From the NCBI GenBank assembly GCA_011947345.1, contig JAAVTG010000586.1, forward strand, positions 372,001 to 436,000: a stretch of DNA of 64,000 nucleotides, read 5' to 3'. This stretch comes from Phytophthora quininea. Taxonomy: Eukaryota > Oomycota > Peronosporomycetes > Peronosporales > Peronosporaceae. Positions 55,401 to 64,000 of the stretch are shown here, one piece after another. Below the pieces are notes generated by a model, which made no database searches, was not told where the DNA came from, and saw only the letters and a program-made list of their open reading frames with translations. Position numbers and translations under genes: made by a program. The first letter of the stretch is position 1. The number at the start of each line of letters is the position of its first letter.

Positions 55401-58093
55401 CGTCATCACGAGGATTCAACTCCGGATCCGTGCTCGCTTTGAGCTGCGTCGCCTACGAGCGGAGCATGTAGCTTTCATCGAGCGAATGAGAGTTCGCATG
55501 GTGAAGTGGATGCGCTACCATCTCTGGATGCTCCATGAGTGGAATCGAGTGAACCCTGAAAAAGCTGCTAGGCGCGAAAGAATTCGCCAGAAGCGACTTC
55601 GACGGCTTGGTGTTGCTGTGTTCCCGCTGGACTCCAAACGTATTCGTTTCTCGTTGTATCGAGCTGCACTCGAAGAAAATATTGAAGGAATCGATACAGC
55701 TCCGACAACTATCGGAAATATGGACTCACAAGACGTTGAGCCAGTCGAAGCTTATGAGCTTGAAGTTGTGGACGCAAGTCACTCTTGGGGACAAGTATTC
55801 GCCACGTCGGAACAACAAATTAATCAGTTCAATGCGGAAGAGATGGGTCGTGTCGCTTTGCAAGGTTTTGCGGGATTGGACACAGTTAAGAACCTTTCCG
55901 CCAGGGATCTTTTCCAAGACACTAAGAGAGACTCCATTGTTAACCCAGTATCAAAGCCGAATATTGTCATGCTGGCACTTGCTCGACGCCTGGAAATTCA
56001 TAATAATCCAGCACACACCAGTACAACCTTGCGTTGCTACTCTGACCCAGCGGATACGTCGCTGGGCAAGGTATAATTCGACTCGTGCCATTAGATTGGA
56101 TGATGGAAAGCTCACGTTATGTGTCTCTGTCATATACTGCAGCTCATCTTCAAAGGAGCTGTTCGATCTGTACACAACCCAACTCAGGAGCAGCAACTCG
56201 TCCAGCAGCACGTTATGCGCGTGTTGGAATGGGCTGGCATTTTCAAGTTTATGCTGTACACACCATGCACATCTGCGAAACGGCGTTACGACCTTCCGCC
56301 ATCGTTCATTCATTCTGTCCTCTGTTTTGTGCGCTTCAACACCATGACGTTGGGCCCTGAAGATAGGGATGGTCTTGTGGAGGCAGTCAACGAACGACCC
56401 ATTGATAAACCAAAACTCCATAACGCCGATTCCAGCAAATATATTCGCCACCGAATCCATCACATTCTAGCTGGAACGCAAAAACTGACCGCACTTCGAT
56501 GCATTGTCAATTACGTGCTCCAATATGGCGTTTGTCTTCCAAAGTATTCAATGATGCCACACGTGGTTGCCGAGCAAAAGCGACAGCATGATGAGCGTTC
56601 AGCCGCAGAGCGTGACGCACGAATTGCCAGGGAACTCCAGTTGATAGTGAAGGTTCAATCGCACGCACGACAATATTTAGCGAAGAAAGCCCGGCAAAAC
56701 CTTGCTTTGGTAAGTTTCTCGGAGAAATAGATCGTGATCATGTTCTCACTCCAAATATCTGCAGGCAAGCTACTCGAAGCAGTTCGACGTAGCGCACAAA
56801 TGTTTCGTGTACGTCCGACACCGTCCATCCGGTGCGACAACCATCCTGGGCAAGCGAAAACCGTTTAGTCTTTTCGATGAAGACGTGCCTCCGCCAGAAG
56901 ATCAATGGCAGCGGTGCCTTGACAACACCAATGACGAAGAAGTTTGTTTCTTCAATCCTCGCCGCGGGGTCTATAGTCGATATGATCACGCCCTCGCAGC
57001 AATCTCTGTACAACGATGGTTTCGTCGGAAAATGTGGAACGGAGTAAACGACTGGAAACTACGCGATACGGCCTGTGCTCTGCGCTACCACCACAACGTC
57101 CAGAAACCCAATAACGTAGCAGACCTCATGCAACTAGAAGACCTCAAGCGATATACGTTGCAGCTGCACGCGCTGCAGCATCAGGTACCAACATCTTTGA
57201 CGAATATTTTCCCGGGTTGTCTTATCGAGTGTGTGGATTTAATGCTTGTGCACCAGTACAAGGAGGCATTCACCATGTATGAGGCGGCACTGAAGGTAAC
57301 CACTCCATATTGCTGCTTTCTTCACTAGGTAATTCAGTCCATGGTGCTATCAGTAGATTTCTCCCAGCGATCTCCAATCACTTGTCGGGTTGGCAGTTCT
57401 GCTTGTCGTTTCCTGCCGCTATCCACTCAAGCAGTCGTGGGGCCGTGCACTGAACTTACTGCAACAAGCACGCACTTCACTAAGCGGAGATCTTGCTAGT
57501 GCATTGCGTGAAGTCGAACAAAACGGCTTCCGTTGGTCTTTGTTCCTACAGATGAAGAACCCTCATGTATGTACGTTCCTGCTATCTTTCGCTCGTGAGA
57601 TAGAATGTGCTCAGTAGTATGCATTCTCATGCAGGCCATCGCAAATTACGCCGCATATCTCCAATGTGTACACCTCGATATTGACAAGGTGCGGTTGCTG
57701 CCATGGTCCACTATTCCCATCCAGTGAATCACATACTCCCCATTTTCCATTCGTAGGCCGAGCTCCTTTATCGGCGGGCGCTGGATCTGGATCCAGACAA
57801 TGACTTGTTTGTGACAAACTTTCAGAGGATCAGGTCGGAGCGAGCCCCAGGTGGTGTGTACGCCTTCGCCGGTCCAGGCAAAATCGCACTTGCACGCTCG
57901 TTGGTGAGTTCGATAATCCCCATCCGTGCCGTTTTGGAAACCAATTAGTGAAAAGTGTCCATTTGTGCAGGAAATTCGTCGAGTCGATATGTGGAGAGAG
58001 ATGGAAGACCCGAAAGCGCAACGACCAATGCCGAAGCGCTTTTTCCAGGACCTTCGCACCGGCCAATGCACGTGGGAAATGCCCAACAACTAA
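52404..58093 (+). CDS. Giant multi-exon IQ-motif protein
   Basis: It starts MGTEDESVAANVSLTPAEAL. The first exon runs to 54164 and the next starts at 54228 (KFNSNKEWLLPLH). Later exons have GT-AG borders, for example a donor after SLGK near 56072 and an acceptor before LIFKGAVRSVHN near 56143, and the last ends QCTWEMPNN at 58093. IQ-type calmodulin-binding units occur at AATKLQSIARGRRQYLEYYR, ITRIQLRIRARFELRRLR, IVKVQSHARQYLAKKAR and AISVQRWFRRKMWN. Two -1 slips near 54680 and 55180 split the second exon into three frames. Total length is roughly 1,750 aa. No catalytic domain is recognised. The architecture suggests a scaffold in the flagellum or cytoskeleton; this is inference. Confidence 0.6.
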
Positions 58094-58225
58094 TCAAGGC
58101 GCCACTCCCAAAACAACAAAAGGTTAGTCCTTTCCGCCATCTATCACAAACGTACCGCGGAGGAGCTCTGAGATGTTGAGGGAAATTTGCACCCGGCGTT
58201 TATTTATCCTACTTCAAGTGTCTTG

Positions 58226-61200
58226 TCATTTCCTTCTTCCCCTTTTCAATAATCTCTGCGCCTCGTCTTCTTCGTCTATAAGGCTGCGTTGCTGCTTTAG
58301 CTGCTGTACAAATGCCAAGATGTCCCGAGCGAGCACCTCAGACACGCGACTGGTCTGATCCACGCCAATATTTATATGCGACGTCACCTTCGCAACGGAC
58401 TGGAGGTCAGACAGTAATCGTTCACTGCAGACCAGGTCCCTCCAGCGCTTCCATTCAGCATCTGGACGTGGATGCCTATTGTCCAATCCGCTCGGCCGAT
58501 GTTTTATAGCTACTAATCGCGAGCACAGCGCCTTTAATAATTGTAGTTGCACAAGGCGGACCTGATCAACGTCCGAGGGTGCTAGCGGACACACAGCTAA
58601 CTGGACAACTGGTAGAAGTGCATCGCTCTGGATCTCACAAGCCACGAGTTTCCGCAGTAGCAGCAAAAGAAACACATTCATCCGCGTTTCCCCGATCGAA
58701 CACGATGCCAGTTTCTGCTCTACGAAAGCCAGCACCTCGCGCACGATGCTCATTGGCACAGCGACCACCATCGTCTTGACGAGTTCCGCAAAGGAATCGG
58801 CTTTCCCCTGGAAGTTATCTCCTACAAGAATCGTGTTGAAATGTTGGTCTTTGTGCTCGCGTCCACAGCACAAGTCGGTGCACTGCTGCAGAATCACCCA
58901 CAGAAGAGCCTTCACATTATTCGAACTGAACCGGAACATGTTCTGCAGCAAGCATATCGCCTTTTTCCCTATTGTCGGCGGTCCCGTGTACGCACAGTGT
59001 ACAATATCCTGTACGACATGCTGTCGTGTCCAGTCTTTGTTTCGCGTCGGCGAATTGTACGTGACAACAGCGTTCATCGCGTCTAGGAGCATCTCCTGTC
59101 TGTGTCTCCGTCGCCCGGAGCTTAATAAATCCACAATCAGGCGCGCCACGGGCTCGAGGAAAGCACGCGGCGAACAAAATCCCCGATATCGCCCTTCTTC
59201 GCTGCTAATAACTTGATTGCGCCAACAATCTGAGCAAACGCTGTTGGACTCTCAGCAAGACGGTCATATTCTACAAGCGGCTTTTGTACAACGCTTCGCC
59301 TCGAGCTGGTATCCAAACCATCATCTCCGTCACTTCCAAGGAACAATGTAATGGCACTGCTCAAAACTGCGTCAGCTGCTGTCGAATTCTTTTTGTCGAA
59401 TTCTGCCAATCCACCAACAACTTCGTGCAGAAAACCCTCTGCGAGAGGGTGTGCAGACGGCAAAAGCAAGTTCAGCGCCTCAGAAAACTTGACGCCCGTA
59501 TCATTGTGAGTCTCACGACCGAGACGACGAAAGTAAAGGCCGCAAAGGCGAGCTGTGAGCCTTTGGAGTTTTTGATTAAACTCGTGTTGTGTGTCGCCTT
59601 CTGCCGGATTTTGGGTGATAGTGACGAGCAGTCCATGAATGAAGGCCCAGGGAATAGTGACTTTGTCTGACCAAACATCCGACCAAATGTCTACGAACAA
59701 TACGCTTGATCGACTGCTCACTGAGCCCAGTAGAATTAGCAATGCTTCCAGTTTGCTTTTTGCATCCAGGACTGCTTGGCTCCCCACAGTGTCGAGGTCT
59801 TCCCATAACGGATCAGTAATTGATCCATTTACGCCGTTCTGCTTGATATTTTTCTCTGTAGACTGCACAGGAGCTCCGCCGAGTACATTCGTCATGTAGT
59901 CTTGAAGAATAACGCGCAGAGCTGGTTCTCGCTCTGCTTCATAACACTGGGGAGATAGCACAAAGCTCAGAATATGTTTACTGAACCAGTGCGATTTCTT
60001 AGTGCTTATCTTCGAAGTGAAGCGCACCAAAAATGCCACGAGCTCCTTGAACGCTTCGGCGACGTCTGCATTGGCAGGCTTCTGCTTGCGACACCGCTGG
60101 ATCCATTCGCTAAGTAGCGACGCGCTCCAGCTCGAACTGGCATGCGCGAACGCCCGCTCGAAACAGTCTGGGATTAGAAACGACTGCGAGTCAACTAAGT
60201 GTTTCTTCAGGTGTTCATCACTTAGCAACAGCTCCACAAAACCGCAAGAAAATCGACAAGCGCGTTGCTTGCCTTCCTCAGCTAACAACTCCACAATCTG
60301 CTGGGTGGGGTCTTCTACCTGCCAGTTCAAATCATAGGTCGTGGTGTCCTTCCCGTCTTGGATCGGTGAGCGGTAGGGCAACAACACTCTCCATAAGCAG
60401 TGGAGCACATTATCACTGGACTGTGCTGCACAAGCTGATATCCAAGGACTGAGGACGAATTTCTCCCGATTGGGCTCCAACAAGCAGCGCAGCAGCATCC
60501 GACACGCCAGCTCATGACGCGTCACTTCCTGTGGTGGCGTTCGCGACGGCAGCGCTCCAAATATTCTCACAAAGGCCTCTACCACGGGATACTTGTTGGT
60601 CGTCACGGACTCCCCGTCTTGACCATTTTCTCGAGCATTGGTGGCAGCAACACCTCCATGAACTCGGGTCGTTTAAACAGGAAGCCGGCTAATACTTCGT
60701 CCAGCAGCGTTGGATAGGTGCACGGGTAGTAGGCCGCCAGCAGAGTCATGAGTTCCTGAAGGAAGCTCGGCGCAAAGCCCGAGCGGTTGCACCAGTTGTT
60801 GACATGGTTCCCCACGATCTTCAGCAGCGCCGCGCGACTCATTTGCACGTCCACGCGGTCCACGAGTCCTTGCGGCACGAGCTTGGCGGCGTCCACGCCA
60901 AAGCGCAGCAAGTCCAGCTCCGACACGCCGCCGTCTTCGTGTCGGCGGCCTCCGCGTCGCTTGCGCTTCAGCGATCGACTGCCATTGGCGTCTCGCTCGG
61001 TTCTGGCTCCCGGGAAGTAAAAGTCGAAGACGGACTTGGCTGGCGGCGTGCTGTCTCCGTTGGCGACGCCGTTCTTGGCGTCTTGCGTGACAACGTCGCG
61101 TCGCCGCTCGTTGGCGAAGCTCTGGACGACGGCGGGCATCTCCTGGAACATGGACGAGGCTCCTGGCGATGCGGCGTCGGTGGTGAGGCTGCTGATTCGC

Positions 61201-61421
61201 ATGGGGGCGCCCCAGTCGCTGCCGGTCTTGACGCGCTTGCTGCCGCTCGGCTCGGGGCTGCGGTCGTCGCCCATGAGCGACGCCATCTTCATTTTGGACG
61301 AGCGCGGCGGGTCGGGCGCGGGTTGCTGCTGCGCGTACATTTCGGCCACAGAGGTGGGTGCTCGGCCGCGCGGACGGCCCCGAGGCCCCCGCGGGCGAGG
61401 TTCGTCGTCGTCGTGTGCCAT
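58226..61421 (-). CDS. Large helical-repeat nuclear protein, unidentified
   Basis: It begins MAHDDDEPRPRGPRGRPRGR with an AT-hook-like RGRPRGR, a disordered Ser/Pro region and a nuclear-localisation-like RSLKRKRRGGRR. About 800 residues of alpha-helical, HEAT-like sequence follow (LLDEVLAGFLFKRPEFMEVL; HELACRMLLRCLLEPNREKF; VAEAFKELVAFLVRFTSK; LLILLGSVSSRSSVLFV), ending with a basic RLLKRGRRK. Two -1 slips divide it: near 60618 in a GGGG run (VKTG into ESVTTNKYPVVEAF) and near 59150 (into EPVARLIVDLLSSG). The full chain is about 1,060 aa. The layout fits large chromatin or RNA-processing scaffolds, such as Integrator or Fanconi-type solenoids, but I cannot name a family. Confidence 0.6.
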
Positions 61422-61628
61422 CCCGGCGGCTTTTTTGATACTGGAGGAGGGGCGGCGCTCGTGACGCTCTTCAATAGTGGCCCTTATACTTGGTGAATGT
61501 ATACTGACTAGGGTTCATTATGCATGGATGTGCAGAGCAGAGACGCCCATGCCGTTTCGGGCAAAATGGAGACTTCCCGAAAGCAGCGAAATGGCAACGC
61601 CCTCTGTATTGACGTCTGTCAGCCCAAC

Positions 61629-63152
61629 CTACTGCGCAGACGGCGTCTTGTGCGCGGCGCACTTCTCCAGCGTCTTGACGGCCGAGCCCAGCTTGTTGAC
61701 CGTCTCCATGTACTCGGCCTGCGGGTCCGAGTCGTACACGATGCCGCCGCCCGCCTGCGAGTACACCTTGCCGGCTTTCACGACCATGGTGCGGATGGCG
61801 ATGGCCGTGTCCAGGAAGCCCGAGAAGCTAAAGTATCCCACCGAGCCCGAGTACACGCCGCGGCGCTCCGTCTCCAGCGAGCAGATGAGCTCCATCGCGC
61901 GCACCTTGGGGGCGCCCGACAGCGTGCCGGCCGGGAACATGGCGCGATACGCGTCGTACACCGTCCGGTCCTCGCGCAGGTCGCCCTTGACCACCGACAC
62001 GATGTGCATCACGTGCGAGTACTTTTCGATCTGCATGAGGCGCTCCACCCGCACCGAGCCGGGCACGGCCACGCGCCCGACGTCGTTGCGGCCCAGGTCC
62101 ACCAGCATAATGTGCTCGGCACGCTCCTTCTCGTCCGCGAGCAGCTCGGCCTCCAGCGCGTCGTCTTCGGCGTCGGTGGCGCCGCGGTGGCGCGTGCCAG
62201 CGATCGGGTGGGTCTCCACGACGCGCTCGTGGTTCACCTTGACCAGCATCTCTGGTGAGGCGCCGACGATCTGGAAGTCCTCGCCCAGGTCCAGGAAGAA
62301 CATGTACGGCGACGGGTTGATGGAGCGCATCTGGCGGTACAGATCCAGCGGCGTCACGTCCTTCGGCAGCTCCACGGCCAGTCGCTGCGACGGCACAGCC
62401 TGGAAGATGTCGCCGTCCACAATGTGCTCCTTGAGTTTGTTCACGAAGCCCATGTATCCGGCCTTGCCGACGTTGGACGCAGCCTCCAGGTCCAGCTTCA
62501 CGGACGAGGACGGCGCGTTGGCATGAGCGACGCGGGACGTGCGTGCGAGCGGCCTCTCCAGCGCAGCGTTCACTGCCATGATCTTATCTGTGGCCTCCTT
62601 GTAGGCAGCAGCCAGGTCACCCGTGTCGAGCCGCACGTGCGACACAATCTTGAGCGAGTGGAACACGTGGTCGAAGATCACGACCGTGTCGAAGAACATG
62701 TAGATGCTCTCGGGCACCTGCAGCATGTCCTTCTGCTTCTCCACGTACGGGGCGATCTTGGGCTCAAAGTGGCGGATGGCGTCGAAGCCGCAGTAGCCCA
62801 CGGCGCCGCCAGTCATGGGCACGGACAACTCGGGCAGCAAGACGGCGCGGTAGTTGTGCATCTCCTTCTCCAGGTTGACGAGCGGGTCGCCCTGGAAGCT
62901 CTGTCCCGGGCCCGTGGCCACCACCTTGAGCGGGCCGGCCCCGATGAACGAGTAGCGCGCAATCTTCTCGCCCGGCGCCACCGACTCGAGCAGGAACGAG
63001 TGCGGCTGGCCCTCGCGCAGCTTGAGCAGCACGCTCACGGGCGTGTCCAGGTCGGCCACTGCATCCAGGTACACGGGCGCGAGGTTCTTGTCCTGGTTCT
63101 CGGGCAGCTGCTGCAGTTCGGCCACGCGCTCCAGTCGCGGGAGGAAGTCCAT
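61629..63152 (-). CDS. trpE: Anthranilate synthase component I
   Basis: TrpE (EC 4.1.3.27) converts chorismate to anthranilate, the first step of tryptophan synthesis, with ammonia from a glutamine amidotransferase partner not present here. The single-exon protein is 507 aa. The N-terminal SFLLESV holds the L-L-E-S site linked to tryptophan feedback inhibition. The catalytic domain shows ETHPIAGTRHRGATDAEDDA, ERAEHIMLVDLGRNDVGRVA, FPAGTLSGAPKVRAMELI and VYSQAGGGIVYDSDPQAEYM, all with expected chorismate- and Mg-binding residues. The start at 63152 gives MDFLPRLERVAELQQLP; 16 more in-frame codons upstream look non-conserved. The gene is divergent from the next one, with 135 bp between starts. 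Confidence 0.95.
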   Translation of the reverse strand: MDFLPRLERVAELQQLPENQDKNLAPVYLDAVADLDTPVSVLLKLREGQPHSFLLESVAPGEKIARYSFIGAGPLKVVATGPGQSFQGDPLVNLEKEMHNYRAVLLPELSVPMTGGAVGYCGFDAIRHFEPKIAPYVEKQKDMLQVPESIYMFFDTVVIFDHVFHSLKIVSHVRLDTGDLAAAYKEATDKIMAVNAALERPLARTSRVAHANAPSSSVKLDLEAASNVGKAGYMGFVNKLKEHIVDGDIFQAVPSQRLAVELPKDVTPLDLYRQMRSINPSPYMFFLDLGEDFQIVGASPEMLVKVNHERVVETHPIAGTRHRGATDAEDDALEAELLADEKERAEHIMLVDLGRNDVGRVAVPGSVRVERLMQIEKYSHVMHIVSVVKGDLREDRTVYDAYRAMFPAGTLSGAPKVRAMELICSLETERRGVYSGSVGYFSFSGFLDTAIAIRTMVVKAGKVYSQAGGGIVYDSDPQAEYMETVNKLGSAVKTLEKCAAHKTPSAQ

Positions 63153-63287
63153 GGCCAACGTACGTGTCGATCGGCGTCTTGGGAGCGGAGCCCGCCACAA
63201 GAACTTGACGTACGGGTTATGTACAGATGGCTACAATATTGTAGCCATCGCTGGTTGCAGTTCTTCGTCTGGGACCAAGGCTAACCG
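63153..63287. promoter_or_regulatory. Shared divergent promoter region with a perfect 24-bp palindrome
   Basis: A 135-bp region between the trpE start and the start of the rightmost gene. It contains a perfect palindrome at 63226-63249 with half-site GATGGCTACAAT. The centre is AT-rich (ACAATATTGT). Its position and symmetry suit a dimeric regulator acting on both genes, but no factor is known to me. Confidence 0.55.
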
Positions 63288-64000
63288 ATGGCAATGAAGA
63301 GCAAGCGTGCCCTTCGGTTCGTGGGGCAGAAAGTGTACAAGACAGAGCTGGACGGACGTGGAGAGCGCCAGGTTGAGGGCGTGGTGAAGACGTACTGCCC
63401 AGCGTCGGCCACATTTGTGGCCACGTTCTCGGACGGATCCTCGGATGGGATTCCTCTTGAAGACATTGAGGACTATGTGCCGATTGCACTGCAGATGAAA
63501 GAGAGCAAGAAGAAGTCACGCAACGGAGAACATGGCAAGACGCAGGAGGAGTGTGCGCCACCACAAAAGAAGTGCAAGACTGCAGTCGCCAATAAGGACG
63601 ATGATGATGACGACTTGCCGGCTCTGGCTGGCGTGGCGCGGCTGGGCTTTCAAATTGTGTGCGATTTCCTGTGGGCGCTAACTGCAACACGTGATGCGAG
63701 CAGCCAGCAGTCGAAGCTGTGCAGCATTTTATTCAGCAACGGCAGCAAGGTGAGACGCCTAATCTGTTGCGAGATCCTTGTCTGTATTTGCACTAACTCG
63801 TGCCCCAGCCTCGCATTGCGCTTGGCCAGTATTTCTCTACGGGGGCAACGACTTCATGGAGACACACTGTACCGAGTGGATCAGACGAGGAGAAAATGGC
63901 TTCGCTGGAGATGATGATGGTTGCTTGGATGTTGTGGCTCGAACGTTTGTGCTGAGGATGCTGACCAGCTTGGACAAACCCAAAATTCTAGCGCAGATCA
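63288..64000 (+). CDS. Unrecognised nuclear-type protein, 5' part only
   Basis: It starts MAMKSKRALRFVGQKVYKTE. The first 65 residues form a small beta-rich, Tudor/SAWADEE-like block (GVVKTYCPASATFVATFSDG). A Lys-rich stretch with a DDDDDD acidic run follows, then ARLGFQIVCDFLWALTATRD. An intron begins after SNGSK near 63749; a second exon starts near 63809 with PRIALGQYF. A -1 slip near 63837 leads to YGGNDFMETHCTEWIRRGEN, GFAGDDDGCLDVVARTFVLR and LTSLDKPKILAQI, open to the window edge. Function unknown; the layout hints at chromatin binding. Confidence 0.5.

Noticed and set aside
62424..63284. Plus-strand open frames opposite trpE
   Set aside because: Val/His/Arg-rich low-complexity composition typical of antisense to a GC-biased gene; trpE on the minus strand is fully conserved.
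1..64000. Programmed -1 ribosomal frameshifting as explanation of the repeated frame slips
   Set aside because: The slips occur in ordinary housekeeping genes that are not frameshifted in any lineage I know, without consistent slippery heptamers or pseudoknots. One missing base in a run is simpler.
1..64000. tRNA or rRNA genes
   Set aside because: I saw no cloverleaf with matching acceptor and T-arm blocks and no rRNA sequence; a tRNA search program would be decisive.

Overview
The window is nuclear DNA of an oomycete, most likely a Phytophthora-like (Peronosporales) species. The support is inference from gene content: small introns (mostly 50-75 bp) in compact genes, stramenopile-style housekeeping proteins, an oomycete DUF6818/SANT-like gene, and a Crypton tyrosine-recombinase element beside Helitron, Ty3/gypsy, hAT and pogo DNA. 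Two dense gene blocks flank a transposon-rich block, the 'two-speed' layout known from Phytophthora.

Left gene block (1-23 kb): 3' end of a coiled-coil gene; a WDR90/POC16 homologue (CFAP20-like domain plus WD40 propellers); a mitochondrial-type cyclophilin; a dead paralogue of an oomycete gene family split by a hAT relic; a PH-domain remnant; a rhomboid protease; importin-alpha; a three-exon V-ATPase subunit e; an ankyrin gene; a 397-aa orphan gene; and myo-inositol-3-phosphate synthase (MIPS). A 2.2-kb, nearly identical inverted duplication (14884-17080 and 20139-22330) carries the 3' end of the ankyrin gene, the orphan gene and the last codons of MIPS, with MIPS and a gene-free spacer between the arms.

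Transposon block (23-42.4 kb): a decayed Helitron Rep/helicase gene is split by an LTR retrotransposon (25398-30645; matching 394-bp LTRs, 5-bp target duplication) and again by a Crypton (about 32596-34984). Further right are a phosphagen-kinase fragment, a palindromic tandem repeat, a cupin-like orphan, a DUF6818-like relic, a highly divergent histone H4 variant, and a complete 1.9-kb pogo-type transposon with 25-bp terminal inverted repeats and TA duplications.

Right gene block (42.4-64 kb): RAMP4/SERP1, a MANF/CDNF homologue with a KDEL-like end, a Glo3-type ArfGAP (ER and early secretory functions side by side), two very large IQ-motif proteins, an NDUFA3-like complex I subunit, a single-span membrane protein, a large helical-repeat nuclear protein, anthranilate synthase component I, and a divergently transcribed partial gene sharing a short intergenic region that contains a perfect 24-bp palindrome.

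One caution applies throughout. At least fifteen host genes are interrupted by an apparent one-base loss, often in a homopolymer, including essential genes such as MIPS and importin-alpha. All the shifts have the same sign, so they are best read as uncorrected sequencing or consensus errors, not pseudogenes. Coding spans below bridge them.
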